Positions 1 to 10,101 of a DNA stretch of 64,000 nucleotides are shown piece after piece (the stretch's first letter is position 1; the number at the start of each line of letters is the position of its first letter). The translations under genes and the position numbers were made by a program. The stretch is taken from NCBI RefSeq assembly GCF_007474605.1, contig NZ_VHKL01000004.1:372001-436000 (forward strand), in the 5' to 3' direction. The notes below the pieces were generated by a model, which saw only the letters and a list, made by a program, of their open reading frames with translations, ran no database searches and was not told the origin of the DNA. This DNA is from Rhodoligotrophos appendicifer. GTDB lineage: Bacteria > Pseudomonadota > Alphaproteobacteria > Rhizobiales > Im1.

Positions 1-75
1 TAGAAACGACCCATCGGGCATGGCGATGGGCCCTTCGGGAAAACGCAATCCGCTCGCCACCTCCCGCAAGTCCAT
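1..75 (-). CDS. SMP-30/gluconolactonase-family protein, N-terminus only
   Basis: The first 25 codons of a gene that runs leftward out of the window. The reading contains VASGLRFPEGP followed by MPDGS, the usual opening of SMP-30/gluconolactonase/LRE-like beta-propeller lactonases. The ATG ending at position 75 is preferred over an in-frame ATG at 87 because GGGAGG lies just upstream of it. The gene diverges from the binding-protein operon that starts at 279. A lactonase next to an importer and an HpaI-type aldolase would suit sugar-acid catabolism, but that link is inference. Too little is present to judge activity. Confidence 0.6.
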   Translation of the reverse strand, partial: MDLREVASGLRFPEGPIAMPDGSFL

Positions 76-278
76 GAGGCCTCCCATTGCTCATCCAGGG
101 AGTTCATGCTTCCACATTCTGTAGAATGTTTCAACTGGTGGAAGTGTATTCACGAGGCCGGAAATGTGGCCTCCGTCCACCTTTCGTTGACACCTCCATA
201 AAACTGCACTTCAATATACGGAAGGATCTTTCTACGACATGAATTCGGCGAGGCAACGCCGGCCAAGGGAGGAAAGAT

Positions 279-1322
279 ATGAACCTGTTTCGGACCCGCG
301 TGATCGCGGCGCTGGTGGGATTGACCCTGTCGCTGGTCATGGCACCCAAGGCGGACGCCGCCGACCCGGCATTAATCGAGGCCGCGAAGAAGGAAGGTGA
401 ACTCACAGTCTATGGGTGCGATCCAGGGCAGACGCCGGTCTACATCGAGGCCTTCAAGAAGCTCTATCCAGAGATCAACGTCACTTCTTATTTGGCCGGT
501 TGCTGGCAGATCTACAATCGTCACGTTACGGAGCGCGGGGCCGGCAAGCAGGTTGCGGATGTCTTCTTCTCACTTGAGGATGTCTTGACCCGCATGCAGT
601 CTGAGCAGTTGCTGACGCCCTACAAATCGCCCGAACTCGCTAACTTCCCAGCAATGGCGGCGCCGGAGGGAAAAAACTACTCACTCGTCAAAGTTCTGAT
701 TCTCGGCATGGCTGCCAACAAGGATTTCGTGAAGGACATGCCGTTGCCCCGCGACTGGTTTGACTTTGCCAGTCCGAAGCCGGAATGGCGGGACATGATC
801 ACTTTCTACGATCCGCGCACCTCCTCCGCCGCTTTCTCGCTTCTTGCTCTTCTTTATCAGAACTTTGGCGAGGAGAAGACTGCAGCGATCTACCAGGGCT
901 TGGTGAAGTCTGGCGCGGAGCTTGCGCCGACCACCCCGGCCGGCATGTCTAAACTCCTGTCCGGCGAAAAGCCGCTGATGTTCTATATCGTCAACAACCA
1001 CTATAGCGGTGCGGTCGCCAAGGGTGCCCCCATCGAATTTATTGTTCCAAAGTCTGGCACCGTCGCTCTGCCGTTCGCAGTCTCCGTCCTTGATGGTGCC
1101 CCGCACTCCGCAGCAGCCAAGCTTTTTGCTGACTTCATGCTCAATGAGGTGCAGGTCATAGTACAGAAGGCTAACGAGTATGCCCTGAAGAACGGCTCTC
1201 AACCGCCCCAGGGCATGCCGGCCCTTGACAGTGTCAAGCTGCTGCCCCTTGACGTCGGTAAGGCACTCGCCGATCAGGAGCAGTTGATCGCCTGGTGGCA
1301 GAAGACCACCGGCATTCGTTGA
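279..1322 (+). CDS. ABC transporter periplasmic substrate-binding protein (FbpA/AfuA-like class)
   Basis: A 347-residue extracellular solute-binding protein. It starts with a typical Sec signal (basic MNLFRTR, hydrophobic core, cleavage near ADA/ADP at residues 26-30) and continues with PALIEAAKKEGELTVYG, the usual start of the mature family-1 binding proteins (ferric iron, 2-aminoethylphosphonate and sugar-acid importers). GGGAGG lies a few bases before the ATG. It is the first gene of an operon with the ATPase (10-base gap), the fused permease and an aldolase. The substrate cannot be read from the sequence. The aldolase downstream argues for an organic ligand rather than iron, but this is inference. 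Confidence 0.85.
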   Translation: MNLFRTRVIAALVGLTLSLVMAPKADAADPALIEAAKKEGELTVYGCDPGQTPVYIEAFKKLYPEINVTSYLAGCWQIYNRHVTERGAGKQVADVFFSLEDVLTRMQSEQLLTPYKSPELANFPAMAAPEGKNYSLVKVLILGMAANKDFVKDMPLPRDWFDFASPKPEWRDMITFYDPRTSSAAFSLLALLYQNFGEEKTAAIYQGLVKSGAELAPTTPAGMSKLLSGEKPLMFYIVNNHYSGAVAKGAPIEFIVPKSGTVALPFAVSVLDGAPHSAAAKLFADFMLNEVQVIVQKANEYALKNGSQPPQGMPALDSVKLLPLDVGKALADQEQLIAWWQKTTGIR

Positions 1323-1332
1323 ACGCCAGCTC

Positions 1333-2400
1333 ATGTCCTTGAGTGTCGAGGCGCTCGACAAGTCCTACGGTGCCCACAAGGTCCTTAAATCTGTCACCGA
1401 GACCTTTGCGGAGTGCGAGATTTCGGTGCTGTTGGGGCCGAGCGGATGCGGCAAGACAACCACCTTACGCTGTATCGCCGGCCTCGAACGACCTTCCGCC
1501 GGCCAGATCCGAATTGACGGTCGCCTCGTCTACCGGGCAACCCCCCCGGTTTGGGTGCCAGTGGAACAGAGGCGGATCTCCATGGTCTTCCAGTCCTACG
1601 CGATCTGGCCCCACATGACAGTCTTCGAGAATGTCAGCCTGCCGCTGAAGGCGGCCGGGCAGTCGCGCGAAAAGATCATGGCGGCAGTTCAGACGACACT
1701 CCAGCAGGTCAATCTGGATGCCTTTGCCGACCGCAGCGCCACTCAGCTCTCCGGTGGCCAGCAGCAACGCGTCGCCCTTGCCCGCGCCATTGTATCCGAG
1801 TCACCTGTGATCCTGATGGATGAGCCCTTAAGCAACCTCGATGCGAAGTTGCGCGTTACCATGCGAGGTGAGATTCGTGCCCTTCAGCGGCGGCTTGGGC
1901 GCACGATCCTGTTCGTGACCCATGACCAGGAGGAGGCCATGTCTCTCGGAGACACGGTCTATCTCTTCCGCGAAGGCCAGGTCATCCAGAAGGGCCCGCC
2001 GAAAGCTCTCTACGACAATCCCGCAACCCGCTATGCCGCCGAGTTCCTCGGCCGGGCGAACATTCTGACTGAGTTTTCATGGAGTTCAGCGCCCGACGGG
2101 GCGGTGATTTCTCTTCCTGGTGGCACAACATTGCCTGCGCCTTCCGACGCACCGCCGCCTGACGGTGCAGTGCTTTGCATCCGCCCGGAAAAATGGCGTG
2201 TTGTCAGCCCCGGGCATCCTGGTTCCCTGAATGGCCGTGTCATCGACACGAGTTTTGTTGGCGACCGCACCGAATGCCGGATCGACAGCCCGCTGGGGGA
2301 AGTCTTGGTTATGGAACTTAATGCCCCCGACCGTAATCCTGGCGATCCAGTGGGCCTCATGGTCACCGCGGCCGATATTAAGGTGATCGGAAGGGATTAG
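1333..2400 (+). CDS. ABC transporter ATP-binding protein (FbpC/PotA type)
   Basis: A 355-residue nucleotide-binding subunit of the importer. Visible motifs are Walker [10 protein letters not shown] (residues 35-43), Q-loop VFQSYA, signature LSGGQQQR (139-146), Walker B VILMDEP (about 159-165) and the H-loop histidine in FVTHDQ (197). A C-terminal TOBE-like region of about 120 residues ([15 protein letters not shown]) is typical of the CUT1/FbpC/PotA families. It begins 10 bases after the binding-protein stop, and its TAG is followed two bases later by the permease ATG, so the genes are almost certainly co-transcribed. The ribosome-binding site is poor, which suggests translational coupling. 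Confidence 0.9.
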   Translation: MSLSVEALDKSYGAHKVLKSVTETFAECEISVLLGPSGCGKTTTLRCIAGLERPSAGQIRIDGRLVYRATPPVWVPVEQRRISMVFQSYAIWPHMTVFENVSLPLKAAGQSREKIMAAVQTTLQQVNLDAFADRSATQLSGGQQQRVALARAIVSESPVILMDEPLSNLDAKLRVTMRGEIRALQRRLGRTILFVTHDQEEAMSLGDTVYLFREGQVIQKGPPKALYDNPATRYAAEFLGRANILTEFSWSSAPDGAVISLPGGTTLPAPSDAPPPDGAVLCIRPEKWRVVSPGHPGSLNGRVIDTSFVGDRTECRIDSPLGEVLVMELNAPDRNPGDPVGLMVTAADIKVIGRD

Positions 2401-2402
2401 CC

Positions 2403-4076
2403 ATGTCAGCTTATGCAGGAACCGCCAGACAGAACCTGCCGACAGTGTTGCTCCTGGCCCTCCTGTCCCTTGTCATCCTCGCCCTCGTAGTGGCTCCCCT
2501 GTTCGCTATCCTTTATCGCGCCTTCGTCGACGTTCAGGATGGAACTCTACACTTGACGGATCGCCACATAGTGGAGGTTCTCACGACAGACATCTATTGG
2601 CATGCATTTGGCAATACTCTTCTGGTCTCCTGCGGTGCCGCTGTCATCGCCACCGTGCTCGGCACCTTCTTCGCCTGGGTCTTTGTTCGAACCAACACCG
2701 TCGGCCGCGCCGTCCTTGAACAGATCAGCCAGTTGCCGATCTTTATTCCGCCCTTCGTCGGCGCCGTAGCTTGGGTACTCCTGGCTGCCCCTAGGGTCGG
2801 CATACTGAACCGTATGTTGATGGAGCTGAGCATCCCAGGCGGGCTTGACGTCTATACCCATGGCGGCATGCTCAGCGTCATCGGCCTCTATCTCGCGCCC
2901 TATGTCATGATGATCGTAGCCGGCAGCCTGCGCAGCATGGATCCGAGCCTTGAGGAAGCCGCACAGGTTGCCGGCCTCACGAAGATGCAGACTGCGCTCC
3001 GTATTACCGGCCCCGTCCTGGCGCCCGCCATTCTGTCCGGTGCCGTTCTCGCCTTCACCATAGCGATCGGTCTCTTCGGGACCCCGGTCGTTCTCGGCTG
3101 GTCGCGCCAGATCCTTCTGCTCACCTCACGCATCTGGATTAGTGCGCAAGAGGTCCCGCCCGATTATGGCGTCATGGCGGTGCTGTCGATTTACCTCTTG
3201 CTGCTGTCCAGCATCGCCGCTCTTATCCAGCGTGCCCTCCTGAAGGACCGCAACTACGTTACCATCACCGGCAAGGGTTTCCGGCCCCGACTGGTGGAGC
3301 TAGGCGGCTGGGGCTGGCTCAGTCTCGCGATCGCGATCTTTTATGTGTTTTTCACCATTGTCGCACCAATCGCCGTCCTGATCGCTGCAGCCTTGTCGCA
3401 ATATACCTGGTCCGCCGACTTCTCTTTCGACAACTTTGTTCAGGCGATTTCCTCCGATGACGTCTGGTTCACCATGCAGAACAGCGTCATTATCTCCATT
3501 GTCTCCGCCACTATCGCCACCGTCCTCGGCATCTGCATATCCTGGATCGCCATCCGCACCCGGCTTCCAGGTCGTCATGTTCTGGAGCACCTCATCCTCC
3601 TGCCGATCTCGATCCCCGGCATCGCCTTCGGAGTCGGTGTCATGCTGGTCTGGATCGGCGCCCCCGTCACTGTCTATGGTACCGCGATCATCATCGTGTT
3701 CGCCTTTGTCGGCCGCTTCACCGCCTACGCCGTTCGCTCCATTTCCTCGAGCCTGGTTCAGGTTCACCCGGAGCTGGAGGAGAGCGCCCGCATCATTGGC
3801 TATGGTCCTCTTCTCACCTTCGCCCGCATTACCCTTCCGCTGATCCTTCCCAGCATCCTTGCCGGCTGGCTCCTCCTGTTCAGCTTCTTCATGACCGAGC
3901 TTTCCATGGTTGTGATCCTGTACACCGCCGCCAGCCGGACATTTTCGGTGCTTTCCTTTGAGGTTTGGAACGTCGGCGATTTTTCCAAGCTTGCCAGCTA
4001 CTCGCTCCTGCAGATGGCGATTGGCGTGTTGTTTATGACTCTCCTCAAGCTCTTCTTTGGGAGCAAGACTAGCTGA
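2403..4076 (+). CDS. ABC transporter permease, two fused membrane domains (FbpB type)
   Basis: A 557-residue inner-membrane permease containing two tandem binding-protein-dependent transport domains, so one polypeptide forms the whole channel as in FbpB. Each half ends in an EAA loop that docks the ATPase: EEAAQVAGLTKMQTALRI in the first half and EESARIIGYGPLLTFARI in the second. About a dozen hydrophobic segments are spread over both halves. The start lies two bases after the ATPase stop. Length and duplication agree with the iron/AEP class of permeases. Nothing is truncated. Confidence 0.9.
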   Translation: MSAYAGTARQNLPTVLLLALLSLVILALVVAPLFAILYRAFVDVQDGTLHLTDRHIVEVLTTDIYWHAFGNTLLVSCGAAVIATVLGTFFAWVFVRTNTVGRAVLEQISQLPIFIPPFVGAVAWVLLAAPRVGILNRMLMELSIPGGLDVYTHGGMLSVIGLYLAPYVMMIVAGSLRSMDPSLEEAAQVAGLTKMQTALRITGPVLAPAILSGAVLAFTIAIGLFGTPVVLGWSRQILLLTSRIWISAQEVPPDYGVMAVLSIYLLLLSSIAALIQRALLKDRNYVTITGKGFRPRLVELGGWGWLSLAIAIFYVFFTIVAPIAVLIAAALSQYTWSADFSFDNFVQAISSDDVWFTMQNSVIISIVSATIATVLGICISWIAIRTRLPGRHVLEHLILLPISIPGIAFGVGVMLVWIGAPVTVYGTAIIIVFAFVGRFTAYAVRSISSSLVQVHPELEESARIIGYGPLLTFARITLPLILPSILAGWLLLFSFFMTELSMVVILYTAASRTFSVLSFEVWNVGDFSKLASYSLLQMAIGVLFMTLLKLFFGSKTS

Positions 4077-4158
4077 CATTTAAATATTTCAAACCAGTGG
4101 CACCCAGCCGCTTTTCGCCAGCCAGCGCAGCTTTGCGCCAGACCCTAGGAGACAGTTG

Positions 4159-4968
4159 ATGGCACCCCGCAATCCCCTTCTCGAGAAAGTCAAATCCGGC
4201 CGTACGGCTCTCGGCGTCTGGGCAAATGATCCGCAAACGGTCGAACTCTGCGCCCATCTCGGCTTCGACTGGATCATGATCGACATGATGTTCACAGGCA
4301 TGGATTTCGGTGACGTTCAGAACATGATCCGCACCTGCGAGGCGGCCGGCATCACCCCCGTCGTGCGCGCCCACAGCAACCCCTGGCTCGGCTACGACCA
4401 CCGCATCGCCGTGGACCTCTCGCGCCTCCAGGGGATCGGCGCGCAATTCGTGCTCGTCTCCCATTCCGGCATCCAGGAGATCCAGGAAGCGCTCGAAGTC
4501 GCCAAGGATTGGCATCGCCGCGCCCTCTGGGTCCATCCTTTCAAGAGCCGCGATTGGGAGCAGCGGACGGACGAAATGATCGACGGCTCCTACATCATCC
4601 CCCATGCCGAAAGCCAGGGCTCCGTCGACACCTTGGAGGAGACCCTCGACCTTCCGGATCTGAAAATGTTCTTCTTCGCCATGACCGATCTGAGCAAGGT
4701 CTTGGGTAATTCCAAGAAGCCGAATTGGGATAGCCCGGAACTTTGGAGCTTTGTCGACAGGGCGGTGAAGAAGGGCAAGGAGCGCGGCATCGTCATCGGC
4801 GCCAATACGAGCTACGCCTACACGATGAAGGAAATGCGCGAGCGGGTGAAACGTTTGCACGATGCCGGCGTACGGTTCATCATGATCCAGGGCGCCCCTT
4901 TCCTGTTCCAGGTTGCAATGAACGAATTTCTCACCGGAGTTCGCCAGGATCTCGGATTAGAACTGTAG
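4159..4968 (+). CDS. HpcH/HpaI aldolase-family protein
   Basis: A 269-residue TIM-barrel protein of the HpcH/HpaI family, class II metal-dependent aldolases that cleave 4-hydroxy-2-oxo acids to pyruvate or oxalate-derived units plus an aldehyde. ATG 4159 is chosen over the preceding in-frame TTG because TAGGAGA is correctly spaced. Arg70 (PVVRA), Glu151 (PHAESQ) and Asp177 (MTDLS) match the substrate-binding Arg and metal-ligand Glu and Asp of E. coli HpaI. The usual IDxEH segment reads IDMMF (41-45), so the family's catalytic His is absent. It may therefore be a diverged subfamily with altered chemistry. It is the last gene of the importer operon, 82 bases after the permease. Confidence 0.8.
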   Translation: MAPRNPLLEKVKSGRTALGVWANDPQTVELCAHLGFDWIMIDMMFTGMDFGDVQNMIRTCEAAGITPVVRAHSNPWLGYDHRIAVDLSRLQGIGAQFVLVSHSGIQEIQEALEVAKDWHRRALWVHPFKSRDWEQRTDEMIDGSYIIPHAESQGSVDTLEETLDLPDLKMFFFAMTDLSKVLGNSKKPNWDSPELWSFVDRAVKKGKERGIVIGANTSYAYTMKEMRERVKRLHDAGVRFIMIQGAPFLFQVAMNEFLTGVRQDLGLEL

Positions 4969-4974
4969 TTCTTC

Positions 4975-5005
4975 CAGGCCGGTTACCATCGTGGCAACCG
5001 GCCTG
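4975..5005 (+). terminator. Stem-loop after the aldolase gene
   Basis: A perfect 10-bp stem, CAGGCCGGTT (4975-4984) pairing with AACCGGCCTG (4996-5005), with an 11-base loop, starting six bases after the aldolase stop. There is no clear T-run after it, so it may act as a 3' mRNA-stabilising hairpin or a weak terminator for the operon at 279-4968. Confidence 0.6.
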
Positions 5006-5116
5006 ATCGTATCCACCCTCTGGTCCTGGCTCATCCGGCCGCCGCATCTTAGCGATCGCCCGCCATGCAATGAGGCCGATCACCTCGCTACAAACTTTGA
5101 TCTCGTCACGAACGAT

Positions 5117-5770
5117 CAGTCCTGGCGATTCTTCTCTTCGAACGCCCGGATGTCCTCGAAGCCAATCAACTTGTTGAACGCCTGAAACTCATAGGCGGAA
5201 GCTTCAGGTCGGTGCTGGTGCCATGGGTCTGGAGATGGAATAGGCGTCACGCAGGGCGCTGCCGGCGGAGAGAAAGCCGCCGAGGCCCGGATGAATAGCG
5301 AGCGCAAAACCCAGTTCCTTTTACCGGTCAGCAGATAGGAATGGAGTGCGTCCGCCATCGACCATGTTGGCCAGCATCGGCACCGAGAAGCTCCGGCTGA
5401 TCTTAGCCAGTTCCTCTTCCGTCTCGGGCGACTCAATGAACAGGAGGTCGGTGCCAGATTCCGCATAGGCATGGCTCCGATCAAAGGTCTCGTTCAACCC
5501 CAAGGCTGTACGGGCCATCCGTGCTGGCGATGACATGAAGTCGTCGCTGTCGCGGGTGTCAACGGCGATCTTAATCTTGTCGACCATCTGCGGAGGAATG
5601 ACTCGCCGATTCTTCGTATGCCCGCATTTCTGTGAGACTGGTCCTCGATCTGGATCGCCGAGACGCCGGCTCGTTCTTAGTCGCGCACATTGAGCAGCCC
5701 GCCATAACCAGTATCGGCATCGACGATGATAGGCGTCCGGGTACGCAAAAGGCCTTAGCAGGCTATTGCG
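5117..5770 (-). pseudogene. Broken PEP mutase/isocitrate lyase-family gene
   Basis: Fragments of one ICL/PEP-mutase superfamily barrel are spread over different frames on the minus strand. One frame reads LLFIESPETEEELAKISRSF and then VPMLANMVDGGRTP, characteristic of this family. Another frame ends QAFNKLIGFEDIRAFEEKN, the expected C-terminus. Upstream, the metal-binding half is recognisable only as scattered pieces. At least two frame changes separate the parts, so no functional barrel can be made. These enzymes act on C-C or C-P bonds of 2-hydroxyacid-type substrates, so it may once have belonged with the neighbouring aldolase operon, though it lies on the other strand. Confidence 0.65.
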
Positions 5771-5777
5771 CCGGGAC

Positions 5778-7824
5778 CTATCCTCGCCACATCCCCCGCA
5801 TCTTGCTCGCCACATCGATGCGGACCTGCCTTGCATCTGATCGGCTCGCTGAGGAGGCTGTCATGATCGACCAGCTCCGGCATTCAAACAGCGGCAGCAG
5901 AGACGGGGGGATGAAGCGGGTCCGTGCCGCATAGACGTGACGGTCGCCTTGGGGATTCTGCCCATAGGTGAAAAACCGCTGCGGGGTGACAAGGTGGAGA
6001 TCGTCCTTCGCCCTTGTCATGGCAACATAGAGCAGCCGCCGCTCTTCTTCGATCTCCGCGGTGGTCCCGGCGCCGAGATCGGAGGGAATGCAGCCATCCA
6101 CCACATTGAGCACGAAGACGGATTTCCACTCCTGGCCCTTGGCGGAATGGATCGTGGAGAGGTTTAAATAATCCTCATCCAGCAGTGGTACGCCCGACTG
6201 ATCGCTTGTCGCATCTGGAGGATCGAGCGTCAGCTCGGTCAGGAAGCGTTCGCGCGAGGGGTAGCCCGCTGCGATCTGTCCGAGCTGCAGGAGATCGGCC
6301 TGCCGCATGACAGCATCCTCGTGAATGCGATCGAGATGCGGCTCATACCAGTGACGGACCCGCTCGATCTCGGCCGGCCAACCCATAGTGCCGGCGCGAA
6401 GCTGCTGCATGGTCTCGACGAAACCGGACCAATGCGCCCCAGCCCGTGGAGGTGCCGGGATGTCCGACAACGCCGAAAGCGGCTCCGGCTGTTCCGCCAT
6501 GAGGTCGAGAACGCGCTGCGCTGAGCCTGGACCTACGCCGGGGAGAAGTTGCATGAGGCGGAATCCCGCGACCCGGTCGCGCGGATTTTGCGCGAAGCGA
6601 AGCGCCGCCAGCAGGTCCTTGACATGAGAACTGTCGAGAAATTTGAGGCCACCGAACTTTACGAAGGGAATGTTGCGCCGAGTGAGCTCCACTTCAAGCG
6701 GGCCACTGTGATGCGATGTCCGGAACAGCACGGCTTGCTGTTTCAAGACGGTGCCCGCCTCCCTGTTCTCCAACACCCGCTCGACGATGTAGCGAGCCTG
6801 GTCACCCTCGTCGCGCACACTAATGAGCTTCGGAAGATCCGCGGACATCCGATCTGTCCAAAGATTTTTGGTAAATCGCTCTGTCGCCAGCTCGATCACC
6901 CCATTGGCCGCGCCGAGGATAGGCTGGGTCGAACGATAGTTCCGGTCGAGCGTGATAATGTCGGCAACGGGGTCGAAGGCATTGGGAAAGTCGAGAATGT
7001 TGCGCACCGTGGCTGCTCGAAAGGAATAGATCGATTGGGCATCGTCTCCGACCACCGTCAGGCCCCGTCCATCCGGCTTAAGACTGAGGAGGATGGACGA
7101 TTGAAGACGGTTCGTGTCCTGATACTCGTCAACCAGCACATGATCAAACCGGGATCCGATGTCCTCGGCGATCATGGGCTCGCTGATCGCCTGTGCCCAA
7201 TAGAGCAGGAGATCGTCAAAATCGAGGACGTTGTGCGCCTGCTTGGCTTCGACATAGCGCGCGAAGAGCTCGCGCAGTTCCTTGTCCCAGCCAGCGCACC
7301 AAGGAAAGGCCCTCAGGAGTACCTCATCGAGGGGCATCTCCGCATTGACAGCGCGTGAGTAGATCGCAAGGCAGGTTCCTTTAGTTGGGAAGCGGCTCTC
7401 CATCTTGGAGAGTCCGAGCTCATGCCGCATCAGATTCAGGAGATCCGCCGAATCCTCGCGGTCGTGGATGGTGAAGGCTGGGTCAAGTCCGATCTGCTCG
7501 GCATATTCGCGCAGCAGCCTTGCGCCGATCCCATGAAATGTTCCGGCCCATGCGAGGGCATCGGTGGCCATCTCCGAGGCAGCGCGACGGGAGAAACGTC
7601 ATCAGCAGAATGCGCCTTGGATCGGCGCCGCTTACGATGAGATGAGCGACGCGATGTGCCAAGGTATTGGTCTTGCCCGAGCCGGCCCCGGCGATGACGA
7701 GAAGAGGAGCAGCCGTGGGCATACCCTGGGCATCAATCCCATGCTCGACTGCTCGTCGTTGCTCGGGATTGAGCCTTTCGAGATATGCCAAGGATTCTAA
7801 TGGCGATTCGCTGTGCAACGGCAT
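5778..7824 (-). pseudogene. Broken UvrD/Rep-family superfamily 1 helicase
   Basis: The N-terminal part reads from the ATG ending at 7824: LNPEQRRAVEHG (Q motif), then VIAGAGSGKTNTLAHRVA (Walker A, motif I) and RILLMTF (motif Ia). After MTF one extra base near 7590 changes the frame. The downstream frame resumes with WAGTFHGIGARLL and carries VDEYQDTN (motif II), VVGDDAQSIYSFR (III), YRSTQPI (IV), LSTIHSAKGQEWKSVFV (V) and EERRLLYVAMTRAK (VI). About 20 residues expected between motif Ia and GTFHG also seem missing. The last 40 residues do not look like a natural helicase end. All motifs survive, so decay may be recent. Confidence 0.75.
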
Positions 7825-8356
7825 GCTGCACAGAAACACCTTTCTTGTTTTGTTCGCAACAGACCAGCGGTGGGCGGACGACGCCACTAACTGAGACATG
7901 GAAAACACGTAGATTGCCGCCAACCTTTATAAAGTGGGCCTCCCACCGCTTTTTTAGGACGGGATTTAGGTCAAATCGGATTTTGAATACGCGTTCAAAG
8001 AAAGGGCAGCGGCGGCTCTTTTTAAACAATCGTGAAGGTCGCCGCGTAGGTAATAGCCGACATAATCATTGTAATGACCAGGCATCCGCCACGACTCCAA
8101 GCTCTCGACGCCGCGAATGGAAGCGCGAGATCTACAACTGACTTGGGTCTGCTGCACGGCCACAACTTACTTGTCCCGCGGCATGGAACGACGTGGCGAA
8201 AGCTAAATGAGTTTCGCGGTCGACGGTCGACGCAATGCTCCTCCGGTCCTATGACGTCAGGATCGCCATTCCAGGATGCTAATCAGCAAGGGAAGTGGCC
8301 GTTTTTTCGAGATGTGGACGATCGAAAATTTAGATCGTCGATCGTTCACTCGAACT
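7825..8356. other. Stretch without a recognisable gene
   Basis: Between the helicase start and the ligase remnant I see no ORF with codon structure or family motifs, no clear terminator and no repeat. Base composition is slightly more AT-rich than the flanks around 7960-8060. Confidence 0.4.
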
Positions 8357-8955
8357 TTAAGTCATTTTGCGCAAAACTTTCTTGTCGATATCGCCTTTTA
8401 TCTCGGTCTTCGGGAGGGCGTCCATGACCACCCATTCCGTCGGCACCTTGAAAGGGGCCAGCCGCTGGCGGCAGAACGTCTCCAACTCGACCGGATCGGG
8501 CACGCAGTCCCGGCCGGCGACAAACGCTTTGATCTTCTGGTCTCGAATTGGGTCTGCCACCCCTACCACGGCAACTTCCTTCAACGATGGATGCTCGTAG
8601 AGAACGGACTCCACTTCTGTGGCCGAAACGTTTTTCTCCCGCGCGCTTGATGAGGTCGACATTTCTATCCACGAAGAACAGGTAACCCGCCCCGTCCACC
8701 ATCCCCTGGTCGCCCGTATGCAGCCAGTTGCCCCTCAGGGTTCGCTTGGTCGCTTCGGGATCATTGAGATATCCCTTCATCACAGTTCGGCCTGGAAACC
8801 CGCCGACGACAATCTCGCCGACTTCGCCCGGTGAAAGTTCCTCGCCGGCCTCGTCAACGATGCGAACGCGCCGGTCGGCTGTTGGCAATCCAATCGAAGG
8901 CCAGTTCTGACGGCCGAAAACCGGCGAGGCGCGAAGCTGGAGGGCGATCACCAGC
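8357..8955 (-). pseudogene. C-terminal fragment of an AMP-forming acyl-CoA synthetase/ligase
   Basis: The minus strand carries the end of an ANL-superfamily adenylating enzyme: SIGLPTADRRVRIVDEAGEE, then GEVGEIVVGG, LHTGDQGMVDGAGYLFFVDR and DLIKRAGE. After a frame change near 8640 it continues VSATEVESVLYEHPSLKEVA and ends in APFKVPTEW and KKVLRKM, the conserved C-terminal Lys region. The whole N-terminal two-thirds, with the P-loop, is absent, and the fragment abuts the CobW remnant near 8956. It marks a recombination or insertion junction. Confidence 0.75.
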
Positions 8956-8957
8956 GA

Positions 8958-9059
8958 GCATGGAAGAATGGCGAGGAGCGCGTCAGTCGGCTCGTGCTGA
9001 TCGGCCGCAATCTTCCGAAGGACGTGATCGAAGAAGGCTTTCTGAGGTGCCGGGCGTAG
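8958..9059 (+). pseudogene. C-terminal remnant of a COG0523 (CobW/ZigA-like) GTPase
   Basis: An open frame ending in TAG at 9057-9059 reads AWKNGEERVSRLVLIGRNLP followed by KDVIEEGFLRC. This is the shape of the CobW C-terminal domain tail, in which a Trp-(x)n-R-LVxIG strand precedes a short helix. The stop is two bases before the WD40 ATG, as expected for coupled genes. Everything 5' of about 8958 has been replaced by the ligase fragment. COG0523 GTPases of the ZigA type are zinc-starvation proteins, commonly Zur-regulated, which fits the folE/gamma-CA genes downstream. The assignment rests on only about 33 residues. Confidence 0.5.
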
Positions 9060-9061
9060 CC

Positions 9062-10101
9062 ATGGCTCCACGGGAACTCACATTGGCCTCTCAGCCATCC
9101 GCCCTGCTCGACTTGGAGGGCAGGGAACTCGACTTTTCCGCCCCCGTTCGGATGGTGGGCTTTCTTGGCGATACGTTCGTTGCTGCGACCGGTGACGGCA
9201 AGATTGGATTTGTTGAATCCGATTCACCACTCCGACTGGCTCAGGTGCATGGTGGCGCGATCCTTTCGGCCACTGTCTTCCCAAGCCGACAAGCGCTTCT
9301 GACGGCCGGTGACGACGTGCTTCTGCGTCTAACAGGACTGAATGGTGAGTCGGAGACGATTGCGACGTCGCCTCATTGGATTGATTCAGTTGCCGCCTCG
9401 TCTACGGGATGGATCGCCTGGTCAAGCCGAAAGACCGTCCGTCTTCACAAGCTCGGCGGGGCAGAGATCGTCATCGAGACAGCCTCGTCCTGCCAATCAT
9501 TGGCTTTTTCGCCTGACGGCTCGGGACTGGCAATCGCTCAATATGGCGGCATCTGGCTGATCGATCTCCAGCGACCGAAGAAGAAGCCCCCCATCCTCGA
9601 ATGGAAGGGAGCCCATCTCAGAGTGCGCTGGAGTCCCACAATTCACGCTTTCTCGTATCGGCGATGCTGGAGAATGAACTCCATGTCTGGAAAATGGGGA
9701 GCGGCATGCACGGTCAAATGGGCAGATATCCGACCAAGCCGCTTTCCTTCGCATGATCGGCTGATGGCCATGAACTCGCGACGTCGGGTGCCGATTGCAT
9801 CGTCTTCTGGCCCTTCGTCGGCAAGAATGGACCGATCGGCAGTTCGGCCAGGGTTTCGATGAGCTCAGCGACACCCGTTTGCGCGATTGCTTACCATCCG
9901 AGGAGCAAACTGATGGCCGCCGGCCACCGCGACGGATCGATCTTGTTTTTCGACCCGGAGGAAAACGACGCGATCCTTGTCCGCAAGCCCAACGGCTCCC
10001 CGATCGCTGACATGGCCGTCAGCGAGGACGGCCTGCTCTTTGGTTATGGGTGCGAGAGCGGAGGCGCAGGCCTCATTCCGACAACGGGCAACGGACGATG
10101 A
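9062..10101 (+). pseudogene. Broken WD40-repeat protein of the zinc-starvation locus
   Basis: The gene starts at ATG 9062, two bases after the CobW tail. WD40/beta-propeller blades are visible: GDGKIGFVESD, SLAFSPDGSGLAIAQYGGIW, and later IAYHPRSKLMAAGHRDGSIL and MAVSEDGLLFGYG. Two lesions break it. One base is missing near 9642, where RVRWSP should continue into a frame reading NSRFLVSAMLENELHVWKMG. A TGA then stands where SFAW-SADG needs TGG, near 9750. If both were restored the protein would be about 347 residues. Such WD40 proteins sit between COG0523 GTPases and small genes in rhizobial zinc-starvation loci (recollection, not tested). Confidence 0.75.
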
